A DNA stretch of 64,000 bases from Kosakonia sp. BYX6 (GTDB lineage Bacteria > Pseudomonadota > Gammaproteobacteria > Enterobacterales > Enterobacteriaceae), in the NCBI RefSeq assembly GCF_038449125.1, contig NZ_CP151800.1, forward strand, positions 1,894,406 through 1,958,405, in the 5' to 3' direction. The position numbers were made by a program, and so were the translations under genes. The notes beneath the pieces were generated by a model. That model had not been told where the DNA came from, did no database searches, and worked only from the letters and a program-made list of their open reading frames with translations. Of the stretch, positions 30,396 to 40,081 are shown in pieces; position 1 is the stretch's first letter; every line of letters begins with the position of its first letter.

Positions 30396-31373
30396 CTATT
30401 TGCTATTTTTTGCCGCCAGATATGGGCGAGCGTCGAACAGGCTGTCACTAAGCCCGCCTTTTATGGCACCGCTGCTTAACAGCACGGCGTGTTCACGTTT
30501 CAGGGTGTCGATGTCGGCTGGTTCAAAGGACATCTGGTTCATGCGATCCCAGAGCTGGACGTAAGCGCGCGCCTGGTCTTCCGGCAGGCTGGCTTTGCTT
30601 TTCAGGATCTTCACCACCTCATCCGGGTGGCGGCGTCCCCAGTCGAGGGTGTCGCGCAGGGCGGCAACCACGTTCGCCACGGTTTGTGGTTGTTGCTCAA
30701 TCAGTTCACTGCGCACGGCGCCAACGCCGATATAGGGCAGGGCATCGCTGTGGGTGAGTTTTTTCCACTCATCCGCAAAGGTGCTGATAACGGTCAGTTT
30801 CAGTTCCGGCAGTTGGTTCACCGTCAGCGTGCGCAGCGCGGCGCCATCCACCTGTTTTTGCGCGAGGAACTGCGCCAGGCGGGATTCATTGCCGCCGACC
30901 AGCGAGAATTGATTGGCGGCGATACCGGCGTTTTCCTGCAACAGCGTGGTGCCAATCACCGCCACCGACGAACCGGCGGGCGACATACCGACTTTCTTGC
31001 CTTTCAGTTGCGCGAGCGAGGTAATCGGCGAGCCTTGCGGCACCACAAAGGCCACATCCGCGGGCTGGGTGGCGGCAAAGATTTTTACCGGTACGCCTTC
31101 AGAAGCGACGCTAAACACGCCCGCCACCGGCGCGCCAAACGCCAGATCAATGGAGCCAGAAGCCAGCGCTTTCAGCGGCGCATTGACATCCGGGAAGTGA
31201 ACAAACTCGGCATCCACGCCGCGTTTTTTCAAAAAGTCCTGACTTTCCAGCACCGACCCATAGCCGAGGCTTACGCCAGAAGTCCAATACCCGATGCGCA
31301 CCTTACCGGCGGCGAGGCTTATTTGCGGCAGCAATGCCGCCAGCAGTGTGGAAATAACCAACAGCTTTTTCAT
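30396..31373 (-). CDS. ABC transporter substrate-binding protein, NitT/TauT (SsuA-like) family
   Basis: The product is 325 residues with a Sec signal peptide (MKKLLVISTLLAALLPQISLA, cleavage near residue 22) and the family pattern RIGYWTSGVSLGYG, SIDLAFGAPVAG and LKGKKVGMSPAGSS. Related proteins bind sulfonates, nitrate, taurine or thiamine precursors. It is the periplasmic part of the importer encoded with the next two genes. It has no obvious lipobox. Confidence 0.87.
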   Translation of the reverse strand: MKKLLVISTLLAALLPQISLAAGKVRIGYWTSGVSLGYGSVLESQDFLKKRGVDAEFVHFPDVNAPLKALASGSIDLAFGAPVAGVFSVASEGVPVKIFAATQPADVAFVVPQGSPITSLAQLKGKKVGMSPAGSSVAVIGTTLLQENAGIAANQFSLVGGNESRLAQFLAQKQVDGAALRTLTVNQLPELKLTVISTFADEWKKLTHSDALPYIGVGAVRSELIEQQPQTVANVVAALRDTLDWGRRHPDEVVKILKSKASLPEDQARAYVQLWDRMNQMSFEPADIDTLKREHAVLLSSGAIKGGLSDSLFDARPYLAAKNSK

Positions 31374-31397
31374 CTCTTTACCCCTGTGTGAATCGTG

Positions 31398-32165
31398 TTA
31401 TGCGCGTTTTTTCCAGCGAAAAAGATGTCGCTCCAGCGGTTTTAACAACCCGCCTTCGAGCAGCAACATCAATGAAACGAGTAACAGCGTCCAGGCGAAC
31501 ACCTGGCTGGTTTGCACCAGATCGCCCGCCTGGCGCAGGCGATAGCCAATGCCGTCGGACGAACCGAGCGTTTCGGCGACCAGTGAGACGCGCCAGCCGA
31601 AACCAAAGGCCAGCCGCGCGCCGGAGAAGAAATAAGGCAAAATGGTGGGCAGATAAACTTTGCGCAGCGTTTGCCAGCGGCTCATGCGAAAGCTGCGCGC
31701 CAGCTCGACAAAGTGCGCGTCGACGTTTTGCGCCCCTTGCCAGACATTGGTGAGGATCAGCGGCATGGCGGTCATAAACACCACGAAAATGGTGGTGGCG
31801 TCGGAAATGCCGAACCAGATAATGGCGAAAATGGCCCAAATGGCGGAAGACACGGTGTTGAACACCGCCAGCAGCGGCTCGAAGAAACGCGCTACCCGCG
31901 CACTGGCGCCGAGCGCCAGGCCACCGACCGTGCCGACCAGCGCGGCGAGTAAAAAGCCCGAGGCCACGCGACCAAATGTCACACGCACATCGTGCAGCAG
32001 GTTATCGCCTTGCCACAGCGCCACTAGCGCCTGCCAGGTGGTCGCCGGTCCAGGTAAAACAAACGCCGGAAGATGCTGCGAGGCCAGCCACCAGCCGACA
32101 AGAAACAGCAGTAACATCGCCAGCCGTTGCAGCACCAGGCTGAAGGTGCGGGTCAGCAGGTTCAT
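31398..32165 (-). CDS. ABC transporter permease, SsuC/TauC family
   Basis: This 255-residue membrane protein has about six helices and an EAA loop (ELARSFRMSRWQTLRKVYLP) for contact with the ATPase. The frame continues upstream to 32255, but the ATG at 32165, one base after the ATPase stop (TGAGATG), fits the family start MNLLTRTFSLVLQRLAML. It is part of the first importer of the island. Confidence 0.87.
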   Translation of the reverse strand: MNLLTRTFSLVLQRLAMLLLFLVGWWLASQHLPAFVLPGPATTWQALVALWQGDNLLHDVRVTFGRVASGFLLAALVGTVGGLALGASARVARFFEPLLAVFNTVSSAIWAIFAIIWFGISDATTIFVVFMTAMPLILTNVWQGAQNVDAHFVELARSFRMSRWQTLRKVYLPTILPYFFSGARLAFGFGWRVSLVAETLGSSDGIGYRLRQAGDLVQTSQVFAWTLLLVSLMLLLEGGLLKPLERHLFRWKKRA

Positions 32166-32166
32166 C

Positions 32167-32925
32167 TCATACCTCCAGACGCAGCAGGCGGATCTGCTCA
32201 TTGACCGCGGGATGAGTGGCAATGCGCGGGCGTGGCAAATCAAGCGGGGTTTCATTGTGTAAACGCCCCGGATGCGGTTTGAGGATCAGCACGCGGTCGG
32301 CGAGCACCACCGCTTCTTCCACATCGTGCGTGACCAGCACCACGGTCATGCCGGTCAGGTGCTGAATGCGCAATAACTCGTCATGCATCGCGCTACGGGT
32401 TTGCGGATCGAGGCGCGAAAAGGGTTCGTCCATCAGCAAAATTTCGGGCTGCACCACAAGGCTGCGTGCCAGCGCCACGCGGCTGCGCATGCCGCCGGAA
32501 AGCTGATGCGGCCAGTGGCGGATGAACTCGGCGAGGCCGACTAATTCGAGCGCCTCAGCGACGCGTTGCCGACGCGTTTTGGCGTCGAGGCCGCTGTTTT
32601 CCAGACCGAAATGAACATTCTGTTCGACGGTGCGCCACGGCAGCAGGCGATCTTCCTGAAACAGATAAGCGACGCGCTGCCAGTGTTGAAACTTCTCAGA
32701 TGGCACACCTTGCAACAGGATCTCGCCGCTGTCGGCGGGCAATAAGCCGGACATGATATTCAGCAGGGTGCTTTTTCCGCCGCCGGACGCGCCAAGCAGC
32801 GCGACAATTTCACCGCGCTGGATGGTCAGCGAAATATTCTCCAGCACCTTTTGCGCGGCAAAGGATTTGCTCACCGCCAACAGCGCAATACTTTTTTGCG
32901 TATCAGGTAGGGTAGATATTGTCAC
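32167..32925 (-). CDS. ABC transporter ATPase, SsuB/TauB family
   Basis: This 252-residue ATPase has Walker [10 protein letters not shown], signature [14 protein letters not shown], Walker [13 protein letters not shown] and the H-loop [11 protein letters not shown]. The GTG start overlaps the end of the regulator gene (GTGA) and has a strong AGGAGG site. It powers the importer made with the adjacent permease and binding protein. Confidence 0.9.
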   Translation of the reverse strand: MTISTLPDTQKSIALLAVSKSFAAQKVLENISLTIQRGEIVALLGASGGGKSTLLNIMSGLLPADSGEILLQGVPSEKFQHWQRVAYLFQEDRLLPWRTVEQNVHFGLENSGLDAKTRRQRVAEALELVGLAEFIRHWPHQLSGGMRSRVALARSLVVQPEILLMDEPFSRLDPQTRSAMHDELLRIQHLTGMTVVLVTHDVEEAVVLADRVLILKPHPGRLHNETPLDLPRPRIATHPAVNEQIRLLRLEV

Positions 32926-33620
32926 TCGACGGCCTCCTGAAATAACACCGGTAATAATGTGCCTTCTTTACTTAATGTCGCGTAAATCTTTTCCAGGGTC
33001 ATAGCCTGGAATGTTTCGATATGGCGTCGGGCAATAAATTCGACGCGTTTGGCGTCGCCTTCAATAAATGCCTCAATCATTGCGTTATGGTCGTGTTTTA
33101 TTTCCGGCTTGGTGCCTTGCACGTTAAATCCTAATGCCACCAGACGCGCCATTTCATCCATTAAGCCAGATAAAGTACGAATTAAATGACTATTGCCGGT
33201 GGCTTCGGCAATGGCTAAATGAAAGCGTTTGTTGGCATTCATAAACACGTCGATGCGCGTGGAAAGCGGCGCGGTTAATTCGATGCGGCAATCCGCTTCC
33301 AGCTTGCGCAGCAAATCAATATCCACTTTACGTACCGCAAGCCTTGCCGCCAGCGGCTCAAGCTGAGCGCGCAGGGTAAAAATCTCTTCCACATCCTGTA
33401 AGGTGATCGGCGCAATGCGGTAGCCTTTACGCGGGCGCGACTCCACCAAAAAATCATGGCTGAGGCGCGCCAGCGCCAGCCGACAGGTGCTTTTGCCTAA
33501 CTGGTAACGTTCCATCAATTCAGATTCTGTGACCAGCGTGCCGGGCATCATCTGGCAGGTCAGAATATCGCGACGCAGAGTGTGATAAGCCTGTTCGCTT
33601 AAAGATAAAGAATTCGTCAC
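32922..33620 (-). CDS. GntR-family regulator, FadR/FCD subgroup
   Basis: This product of about 232 residues has an N-terminal winged helix (QAYHTLRRDILTCQMMPG, TESELMERYQLGKSTCRLAL) and an FCD ligand-binding domain with conserved residues for a metal-bound carboxylate. The frame reaches to 33662, but the GTG at 33620 has an AGAGG site and fits the fold start. It is the first gene of the minus-strand operon and faces the second ABC operon, so it may control both from the shared region 33621-33921. Confidence 0.82.
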   Translation of the reverse strand: MTNSLSLSEQAYHTLRRDILTCQMMPGTLVTESELMERYQLGKSTCRLALARLSHDFLVESRPRKGYRIAPITLQDVEEIFTLRAQLEPLAARLAVRKVDIDLLRKLEADCRIELTAPLSTRIDVFMNANKRFHLAIAEATGNSHLIRTLSGLMDEMARLVALGFNVQGTKPEIKHDHNAMIEAFIEGDAKRVEFIARRHIETFQAMTLEKIYATLSKEGTLLPVLFQEAVE

Positions 33621-33921
33621 GCCGGGCCTCTTAATGACATTAGCGAACTGTGAGCAGCCCACTGTGATGTTTTGAATATCTTAGAGGGGCCATTCTGTGA
33701 CAGCTTTCACGTCGCGCCTAATAATTAAAATGGCAATGCAATGCGCAAATTTATCTATTGTGGGATGCTCAGATATTTCATGTGAGATTATTAGTGGGCA
33801 GTTCAACTTTGCCATTTTCAGCATATTGTTAGCGCAATTTGTTCGTTTTTATTCGACGGCGCATGTTCTAGTTTGACCGACACCTTTTTGCCTCTGCGTT
33901 ATATTCGGTCAAGGAACTTAT
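33621..33921. promoter_or_regulatory. Divergent control region of the ABC island
   Basis: About 300 bases separate the GntR gene from the second substrate-binding protein gene. The stretch is AT-rich compared with its neighbours and must hold promoters for both operons. No clear operator could be fixed by eye. Confidence 0.5.
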
Positions 33922-34983
33922 ATGCATATTAAATATTGGCTGCCGTCACTTTTATTCATCGCCGCCCAGGCGCAGGCGCTCGATGAGGTGACCGTCGCGC
34001 TGGCGATCCCCCCGGCGGTACATGACGGCGCGCCGTATGCGGCAGCCGAGGAATTGGGGTTATTTAAAGAGCAAAATCTGTCGGTAAAACTGCTGGTGTT
34101 TCAGGGCGCGGGCGCGTTGTTGCCGCAGGTCGCCAGCAAGCGCGTCACCTTTGGCTATCCGGTGTCGGAACCGGTTATTTCCAGCTACTTCAACGGTAAA
34201 AACCCGCTGCCGCTGCGCTACTTCTATAACGGCACGCCGAGCCAGACCATGGAATACACCGTGCTGGCGGACTCGCCGATCAAAACCCTCAGCGACCTGA
34301 AAGGCAAAAAAATCGGCGTCGGTTCCTTGACCTGGGGAACGATACCCGGTAGCCGCGCTGCTCTGCGCGAAGCCGGGCTGGAGCCGGGCAAGAATGTTGA
34401 ATTTGTCGCCGTCGGTTCGCTCGGTTCGGGCTTCCAGGTGTTGCGCAGCAAGCAGGTGGATGCGCTCAATTTCAACAGTAGCTGGGGCGACATCTTCGAG
34501 TTCACCGGCACGAAAATCCGCCGCATCGCCTACCCGGATGTCTTTCAGGAAACGCCCGGAAACGGGTTTATCGCTCACATCGACACCTTCACCCAGCAAC
34601 CGGATCTGATTCGCCGCTTTGGTCGCGCCTATACCGAAGCGCAGTACGTCTGTGAGATTAACCCGGATTTCTGCGTGCGCGCCTTCTGGCGACAGCACCC
34701 GGAAAGCAAACCGGCGGATGCCGACGGCAAAGGGCTTAGCGATGCGCGAACGCTGCTGATCCGGCGTCTGGAACGCACGTTGTACCGCGCAGACGGCACA
34801 CGCCGGGTGCCTGGCGAATATGATGTCGCAGTGATCCGTCGCGCCATTAATGCAATGGCTGCTGCAGGCGAATACCCGCGCGGCGATGTGCCCGTCGAGC
34901 GTATTTTCTCTAACCAGTTTGTCAGCGCGTTTAATGACTTTGATAAAAACGCGCTGCGTAGCAAAGCGGAGGCCGCGAAATGA
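33922..34983 (+). CDS. ABC transporter substrate-binding protein (second system), NMT1/SsuA-like
   Basis: The product is 353 residues with a signal peptide (MHIKYWLPSLLFIAAQAQA). The mature part has the NitT/TauT pattern AAEELGLFKEQNLSVKLLVFQGAG and LKGKKIGVGSLTWG. It is longer than the first binding protein and clearly different from it in sequence. Its stop overlaps the hydrolase ATG (ATGA), so the four plus-strand genes form one operon. Confidence 0.85.
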   Translation: MHIKYWLPSLLFIAAQAQALDEVTVALAIPPAVHDGAPYAAAEELGLFKEQNLSVKLLVFQGAGALLPQVASKRVTFGYPVSEPVISSYFNGKNPLPLRYFYNGTPSQTMEYTVLADSPIKTLSDLKGKKIGVGSLTWGTIPGSRAALREAGLEPGKNVEFVAVGSLGSGFQVLRSKQVDALNFNSSWGDIFEFTGTKIRRIAYPDVFQETPGNGFIAHIDTFTQQPDLIRRFGRAYTEAQYVCEINPDFCVRAFWRQHPESKPADADGKGLSDARTLLIRRLERTLYRADGTRRVPGEYDVAVIRRAINAMAAAGEYPRGDVPVERIFSNQFVSAFNDFDKNALRSKAEAAK

Positions 34984-36272
34984 GTCGCCTGATAATTGAT
35001 ATCCCGGATGATCTGATCGACCGCCCGCGCCACATTACTGCCGACAGCCTCGCGCCCGGCGTCGCACAATTCTCGGCCGCGTTTACCCATGCCGACGGCA
35101 GCCGCTGGCAAAGCGGCGCGACGTTCACAGTTGGTGAAAACGGGCTGCTGGATTTGGCCGTGGCGGTGCCTTTATCCGGTGACTGGCAAGACGCGCAGGC
35201 CATGGCGCCAGTGTGGAGCCTGCGGCAGGTTTCTCCTCCCGAAGACAGCGCGCGCAGCGACAGCCTTGACGCGCGCACGATCCATCTGCGCATTGACGAT
35301 GCGGCAGGTAACACGGCGCAGGCGACGTTGATTCAGCGCGTTGTTCCCGCTGGCGTGTCGCGACAGGAAATCCGTGAACAGGGTCTTTCCGGCACCTTAT
35401 TTACACCGGAAGGCGCAGGGCCGCACCCGCTGGTGATTGTGCTGAATGGTTCCGGAGGCGGTACGCCGGAACAACGCGCGGCGCTGTTCGCCGCACATGG
35501 CTACAGCGCGCTGGCGCTGGCGTATTTCAAAGCACCGGGGCGCCCGGAATTTATCTCTGCCACGCCGCTGGAGTATTTCGAAGAGGCCTTGACGTGGGCC
35601 AAAGCGACGCTCCAGCCGCGCAACGGGTTTATCGCGCTGGCCGGGCATTCGCGCGGTGGCGAACTGGCGCTGATCCTCGGTTCACTGTTCCCGGAAAGTG
35701 TCTCGGCGGTGATTGGCTATGTGCCGAGCGCCGTGGTGCATGGCACGTTACGCGCCGGTCGGCCGGATGAACCGCGCGATGCCGACGCCTGGCTGTGGCG
35801 CGGTAAGCCGCTGCGCAATATCTGGCAGGGCAATCCCTTTGCCGATTGGCATGCGTTTGACAACCCGCCACAACCCGGCGCGCCCATTCGTCAGGCGCCT
35901 GCTTTCGTCAATGTCGAGCGGGATGACGCGAGCAGGGCGGCGGCGCGTATCCCGGTGGAGCGCATTGCTGGCCCGGTGTTGTTGATTTCCGGCACCGATG
36001 ACGGTTTTTGGCCGTCGACGGCGTACTGTGAGCGCATCAAAGCGGAACTGGCGGCGGCCAATCACCCGTGGCCGGTTGAGCATGTGCGTAACGAAGGCGC
36101 CGGGCATGCGATCAGTTTCCCGTATCTGCCGACCACCGACCGGGCAAAAGTCCACCCGGTTGCCGGTGTAGTGATTGACGGCGGCGGTACAGCGCTGGCG
36201 AATGCGCAGGCCAACGCCCACAGTTGGACGCGGGTACTCGCCTTTTTGGCCTCGGCGCAGGTGGCGTTATGA
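34980..36272 (+). CDS. BAAT-type acyl-CoA thioesterase or acyl transferase, alpha/beta hydrolase
   Basis: This 430-residue protein has two parts: an N-terminal beta-sandwich-like domain (to about residue 130) and a C-terminal alpha/beta hydrolase with nucleophile Ser224 in GHSRGG, a late Asp in ISGTDDGFWPS and a His in NEGAGHAISFPY. This is the layout of the acyl-CoA thioester hydrolase / bile acid-CoA:amino acid N-acyltransferase family. There is no signal peptide, so it acts inside the cell. It lies between a binding protein and an ATPase of the second importer, which is an unusual place for such an enzyme. Confidence 0.8.
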   Translation: MSRLIIDIPDDLIDRPRHITADSLAPGVAQFSAAFTHADGSRWQSGATFTVGENGLLDLAVAVPLSGDWQDAQAMAPVWSLRQVSPPEDSARSDSLDARTIHLRIDDAAGNTAQATLIQRVVPAGVSRQEIREQGLSGTLFTPEGAGPHPLVIVLNGSGGGTPEQRAALFAAHGYSALALAYFKAPGRPEFISATPLEYFEEALTWAKATLQPRNGFIALAGHSRGGELALILGSLFPESVSAVIGYVPSAVVHGTLRAGRPDEPRDADAWLWRGKPLRNIWQGNPFADWHAFDNPPQPGAPIRQAPAFVNVERDDASRAAARIPVERIAGPVLLISGTDDGFWPSTAYCERIKAELAAANHPWPVEHVRNEGAGHAISFPYLPTTDRAKVHPVAGVVIDGGGTALANAQANAHSWTRVLAFLASAQVAL

Positions 36273-37027
36273 GTGCGGCATTGACGCTGCATGATGTCGG
36301 GCTGACGTACGCCACCCGGCGCGGTGAAATTGCCGCGCTGGATGAGGTGAGTTTGCAGGTCGCCGACGGTGAGTTTGTCGCGCTGTTAGGGCCATCTGGT
36401 TGCGGCAAATCGACGGTGTTAAAACTGGCCGCCGGTTTATTGCCCGCCACGCGCGGTGCGGTGCAGGTTGCTTCGCAGCCGGTTTGCGGCCCTGGTCGGC
36501 ACACTGGTGTGGTTTTTCAAAAACCGAACCTGTTGCCGTGGAAAACGGTGCTCGAAAACGTGTTATTGCCCGCGAAAACGTTGGGCTTACCGCTCGCTGA
36601 TGCACGGCAACGGGCGCGGGAATTGTTGGAACTGGTGGGGCTTGCGGATTTCGCCGCCGATTACCCGTTCGAATTATCCGGCGGCATGCAGCAGCGCGTC
36701 GGCATCGCCAGAATGTTGCTGCATGATCCGGAACTGTTGTTGATGGATGAACCGTTCGCCGCGCTGGATGCGTTATCACGCGAAGGGTTGATGCTGGAAC
36801 TGCAACGCATTTGGGGGCAGCAGCGAAAATCGGTGCTGTTTATTACCCATAGCATTCAGGAAGCGGTGTTTCTGGCCGATCGCGTGCTGGTGATGTCGAC
36901 GCGGCCGGGGAAAATCATCGAAGATTTAACCATTGCACTGCCGCGCCCGCGCAGCCTGGCGATGCTGGCGGATGAACACTTTATGGCGTTGTGCCAGCAG
37001 TTACGGAGACATTTTGCCTGTGCGTAG
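36269..37027 (+). CDS. ABC transporter ATPase (second system)
   Basis: This 252-residue ATPase has Walker A GPSGCGKST, signature LSGGMQQRVGIARM, Walker B LLLMDEPFAALD and H-loop ITHSIQEAV. The frame continues to 36224, but the ATG at 36269 overlaps the hydrolase stop (ATGA), which decides the start. It belongs to the SsuB/TauB group. Confidence 0.9.
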   Translation: MSAALTLHDVGLTYATRRGEIAALDEVSLQVADGEFVALLGPSGCGKSTVLKLAAGLLPATRGAVQVASQPVCGPGRHTGVVFQKPNLLPWKTVLENVLLPAKTLGLPLADARQRARELLELVGLADFAADYPFELSGGMQQRVGIARMLLHDPELLLMDEPFAALDALSREGLMLELQRIWGQQRKSVLFITHSIQEAVFLADRVLVMSTRPGKIIEDLTIALPRPRSLAMLADEHFMALCQQLRRHFACA

Positions 37028-37787
37028 ATTTTTGCCATTTCTTTATCCGCTGATAAGCGTTGCACTGTTGATTGTTGTTTGGGATGCGGCGGTACGGCTG
37101 TGGGCCATCCCGGATTATCTGTTGCCGTCGCCGCAGGCGGTGTACCAGGCGCTGGCAAGCGGGTTTGCCGATGGCAGTTTGTGGCCGCATATTGCCACGA
37201 CGCTCGGTGAAACGCTCTCGGGGTATGTTATCGGCAGCGTGCTCGCCATTGCGTTTGGCGTGGCGCTGGCGGAATCTCTTACTTTTGAGCGCTTTGTTTA
37301 CCCGCTGCTGGTGGCGTTACAGGCGACACCGAAAGTGGCGCTGGGGCCAATCATTCTGGTGTGGTTTGGTTTTGGCGTCGCCTCAAAGATTGTGCTGGTG
37401 GCACTGGTCTGCTTCTTTCCTTTATTTGTCAACACGGTGAATGGCATCCGGCGCACCGATGCGGAGTTGCTCGATGCCTGCCGCGCGTTTTCAGCGTCCC
37501 GCGCATGGCTGTTGTTCCACGTTAAGCTGCCATCGGCAGCGGGCGAGATCTTTGCCGGGCTGCAAATCGGCGTCGCGCTGGCGTTGATTGGCGCGGTGGT
37601 CGCCGAGTTTCTGTCGGCGCAGCAAGGGCTGGGTTATTTGATTGCCTCAAGCTCGGTCAGCATGAGTTTGTCGACCATGTTCGCCGGGGTGTTTTTACTG
37701 GCATTCAGCGGTTTTATCGGTGCACAGTGTGTGCGGTGGTTACAGGGAAAAATCGTTTTTTGGGAACCGGGCGGAGGGAAGAAGTAA
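37020..37787 (+). CDS. ABC transporter permease (second system)
   Basis: This 255-residue membrane protein has about six helices and the EAA loop (ELLDACRAFSASRAWLLFHVKLP). The frame opens at 36933, but the GTG at 37020 overlaps the ATPase end by eight bases, has a CGGAGA site and starts the family sequence RRFLPFLYPLISVALL. It completes the second importer and ends 54 bases before the fliT stop. Confidence 0.85.
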   Translation: MRRFLPFLYPLISVALLIVVWDAAVRLWAIPDYLLPSPQAVYQALASGFADGSLWPHIATTLGETLSGYVIGSVLAIAFGVALAESLTFERFVYPLLVALQATPKVALGPIILVWFGFGVASKIVLVALVCFFPLFVNTVNGIRRTDAELLDACRAFSASRAWLLFHVKLPSAAGEIFAGLQIGVALALIGAVVAEFLSAQQGLGYLIASSSVSMSLSTMFAGVFLLAFSGFIGAQCVRWLQGKIVFWEPGGGKK

Positions 37788-37796
37788 GGAAAGCGT

Positions 37797-37830
37797 GGCG
37801 GGTGAGGGGGAGTAAACCGCGACACCCGCC
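37797..37830. repeat. Inverted repeat between permease gene and fliT
   Basis: A perfect 8-bp inverted repeat (GGCGGGTG / CACCCGCC) with an 18-base loop lies in the 54 bases between two convergent genes. No T-run follows on either strand. It may end transcription, but this is uncertain. Confidence 0.3.
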
Positions 37831-37841
37831 GCTAATGAGAG

Positions 37842-38201
37842 TTAGATCTCATTCGGGAAGAGAATGTTTCCAGAAAGACGTCCATATGTCGAATGCAAAT
37901 TGTGTTGTCGGGAAGTTTGACCAACCAATGTCCGCAGCTCGTCCATTCGCTGGCTTAATAATTCTTTCAGTAATATTTCGTTATCCAGAATCTGCTTCAG
38001 CAGCGGGCGAAGTTGCGCCTGCATCTGCGGCGCGGTTTCGCTTGAATCCTGGAACTGTGTCAACTTCTCCACAGAAGTCACGTACCCCAGCTCATGTTCG
38101 ATAAGTTCATCCCAACGCCCTTCTCTCGCGAGGCTAAGCATGGTACGGCTGGTAACCAACAGCTGCTGATAGTGGTGGAGCAACCCGAAATTTGCTTCCA
38201 T
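37842..38201 (-). CDS. fliT: FliT, FliD chaperone and FlhDC antagonist
   Basis: This 119-residue, mostly helical protein matches E. coli FliT (121). The conserved GRWDELIEHELGYV and QLRPLLKQILDNEILLKEL stretches are present. It is the export chaperone of the cap protein FliD and binds FlhC to limit class II transcription. Its ATG overlaps the fliS stop (TAATG). Confidence 0.9.
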   Translation of the reverse strand: MEANFGLLHHYQQLLVTSRTMLSLAREGRWDELIEHELGYVTSVEKLTQFQDSSETAPQMQAQLRPLLKQILDNEILLKELLSQRMDELRTLVGQTSRQHNLHSTYGRLSGNILFPNEI

Positions 38202-38611
38202 TAGTAAGTGTCCCGCGCGGTGTGATTATTGGGGCCAATTTCTTTCCAGGCATCAGCAATGTTGTTTAGCAACGTTGAAACTTCATCAATGGCAGAGAGG
38301 TCATTGTGGAGATTTGCCTGTAAAAGACGTCGTGTCATATAGTCGTAAAGACTGTCCAGGTTCGCGGCGATCTCGCCACCGACTTCGTGGTCGAGACCGG
38401 CGCGCAAACCGTTGGTAATGATATTAATAGCCTTTGAAAGCGCCTGTCCTTTACCGGGAATATCTCCCTGCTCAATCAGGATCGCGGCTTTTTTCATGGC
38501 GCTTAACGCGCCATCAAAGAGTAATACCACGAGTTGATGTGGGCTTGCGCTCAGCACGGCGCTTTCGACACCGACCTGAGCGTAAGCCTGAGTTCCCGAT
38601 TTCGTATACAT
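38201..38611 (-). CDS. fliS: FliS, flagellin chaperone
   Basis: This 136-residue protein matches E. coli FliS (136). The family start MYTKSGTQAYAQVGVES sets the ATG at 38611, after a GAGGTT site, although the frame reaches 38623. It binds the C-terminal part of flagellin in the cytoplasm and prevents early polymerisation. It has three flagellin copies to serve here. Confidence 0.94.
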   Translation of the reverse strand: MYTKSGTQAYAQVGVESAVLSASPHQLVVLLFDGALSAMKKAAILIEQGDIPGKGQALSKAINIITNGLRAGLDHEVGGEIAANLDSLYDYMTRRLLQANLHNDLSAIDEVSTLLNNIADAWKEIGPNNHTARDTY

Positions 38612-38631
38612 TTCCAACCTCAACTAATGGT

Positions 38632-40044
38632 TTATGAACTCATCGCATTAAACTGCTGAGTCAAGTAGTTCCCTGTGGTAGTCAGGGAGGAAACCAACTG
38701 ACTTAAACTTGTAAACTGCGTTTTATAGCGTGCCATGGTGGCGGTAATCTGATCATTCACCGAGGTGTACTGGGCGGCAAGCTGCTTCAGCGTCTTGTTA
38801 ATGCCGTCCGTCGCGTTCTGTACGCTGCCGTCGGTGCCTAAAATGTCACTCAGCAAATTGCTGGCCTGCGTGGCGAACCCGGTGGTTTTACCGTCGCCAG
38901 ACAGGAACGTAATCACGTCGGCGTTTTTCTCGCTCAGCGCCTTATCAAGCTTGGTGCTGTCAACGGTCAGTTTGCCCGACGTATCCTGTGTAATACCCAA
39001 CTGCGACAGGATGGAATAGCTGCCGTCGCCCGACTGCGATGTTGACAACAACGAACGCAGACGCGTTTGAATGTTACGCAGTGTGCCGTCGCCCAGCAGA
39101 TCGCCGTTCGAGGTGTCCTGCGCGTCACTGCCCTGATCCACCGCCGTGTATTTGGTCTGGTTGGCAATGGTGGTTTGCAGCGAGTTATAGGCATCAACAA
39201 ACGCCTGCACCGCCGCGGTCATCGGCGCGTTATCTTTAGTTACCGACAACGTTTCTGCTGATGTTGTCAGCTTGTTCAGCGTCAGCGTTACGCCTTCCGG
39301 CGCATCGGTGATGGTGTTGCTGCTACGCGTAATCTCGATGCCGTTGATTTTCACTTTGGCATCGGATGCGGCAACCTGCTGCGTCATCACATTGCTGGCG
39401 CTGCTGGTATTGGTCGAGTCATAGCTAATGTACTTCGCCAGTTCCGAATCATCCGTGGTGATTGTCATCTGGTTAGTCGTACCGCTATCACGCGAGGTCA
39501 GTGCCAGGTAATAACTGTTGTCATCCGCTTTAATAATGCTGGCGGTCACGCTGCCTTGTTTGGCGTTAATCGCATCGCGCATATCCGCGAGGCTGGTTTT
39601 ATCGCTCGACAAGGTAATTGTCATCGGGTCGTCTTGCCCCGGCTGCGTAATGGTGATCGTGCGAGAGCTCAAGCTGCTGTCGCCCAGATCGGTATCTTTA
39701 CTTGCCACTTTCGGGCTCAGCAGAGACTGCGAAGCCGCCAGTGACGTAACTTCAACGGAATAAGTCCCCGCCGCTGCGTCATTATCCAGCGCGGCGCTAA
39801 ACGCCGTGTTGGTGCTGGAGACTTTTGTACCGGCAATGGCTGATGTGTTTTTCAGCGCATCTGCTGCTGTTTGTAGTTTGGTCAGGGAGGTTTGCACCAC
39901 GCCCCATGCCGTCAGTTTTGCTTTATACGAAGTCTGCTGAGTAGTAATTGGCGTCAGCTTCGTCTGTTCAGCCGTCTGCAAATTGTCATACAACGTATTG
40001 AGATCCAGGCTGGTGCCTGCGCCGAGCGAACTTATACTTGCCAT
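38632..40044 (-). CDS. fliD: FliD, filament cap protein
   Basis: This 470-residue protein matches E. coli FliD (468). The start MASISSLGAGTSLDLNTL fixes the ATG at 40044, after a GAAGGATGAAG site. The open frame to 40203 is just a read-through upstream. Terminal coiled-coil segments and a variable Ser/Thr-rich middle domain are visible. It caps the filament and helps insert flagellin. fliD-fliS-fliT form one operon under a sigma-28 promoter. Confidence 0.95.
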   Translation of the reverse strand: MASISSLGAGTSLDLNTLYDNLQTAEQTKLTPITTQQTSYKAKLTAWGVVQTSLTKLQTAADALKNTSAIAGTKVSSTNTAFSAALDNDAAAGTYSVEVTSLAASQSLLSPKVASKDTDLGDSSLSSRTITITQPGQDDPMTITLSSDKTSLADMRDAINAKQGSVTASIIKADDNSYYLALTSRDSGTTNQMTITTDDSELAKYISYDSTNTSSASNVMTQQVAASDAKVKINGIEITRSSNTITDAPEGVTLTLNKLTTSAETLSVTKDNAPMTAAVQAFVDAYNSLQTTIANQTKYTAVDQGSDAQDTSNGDLLGDGTLRNIQTRLRSLLSTSQSGDGSYSILSQLGITQDTSGKLTVDSTKLDKALSEKNADVITFLSGDGKTTGFATQASNLLSDILGTDGSVQNATDGINKTLKQLAAQYTSVNDQITATMARYKTQFTSLSQLVSSLTTTGNYLTQQFNAMSS

Positions 40045-40081
40045 ATCTTCATCCTTCAGTTTTAGACAATCACTGTGGACA

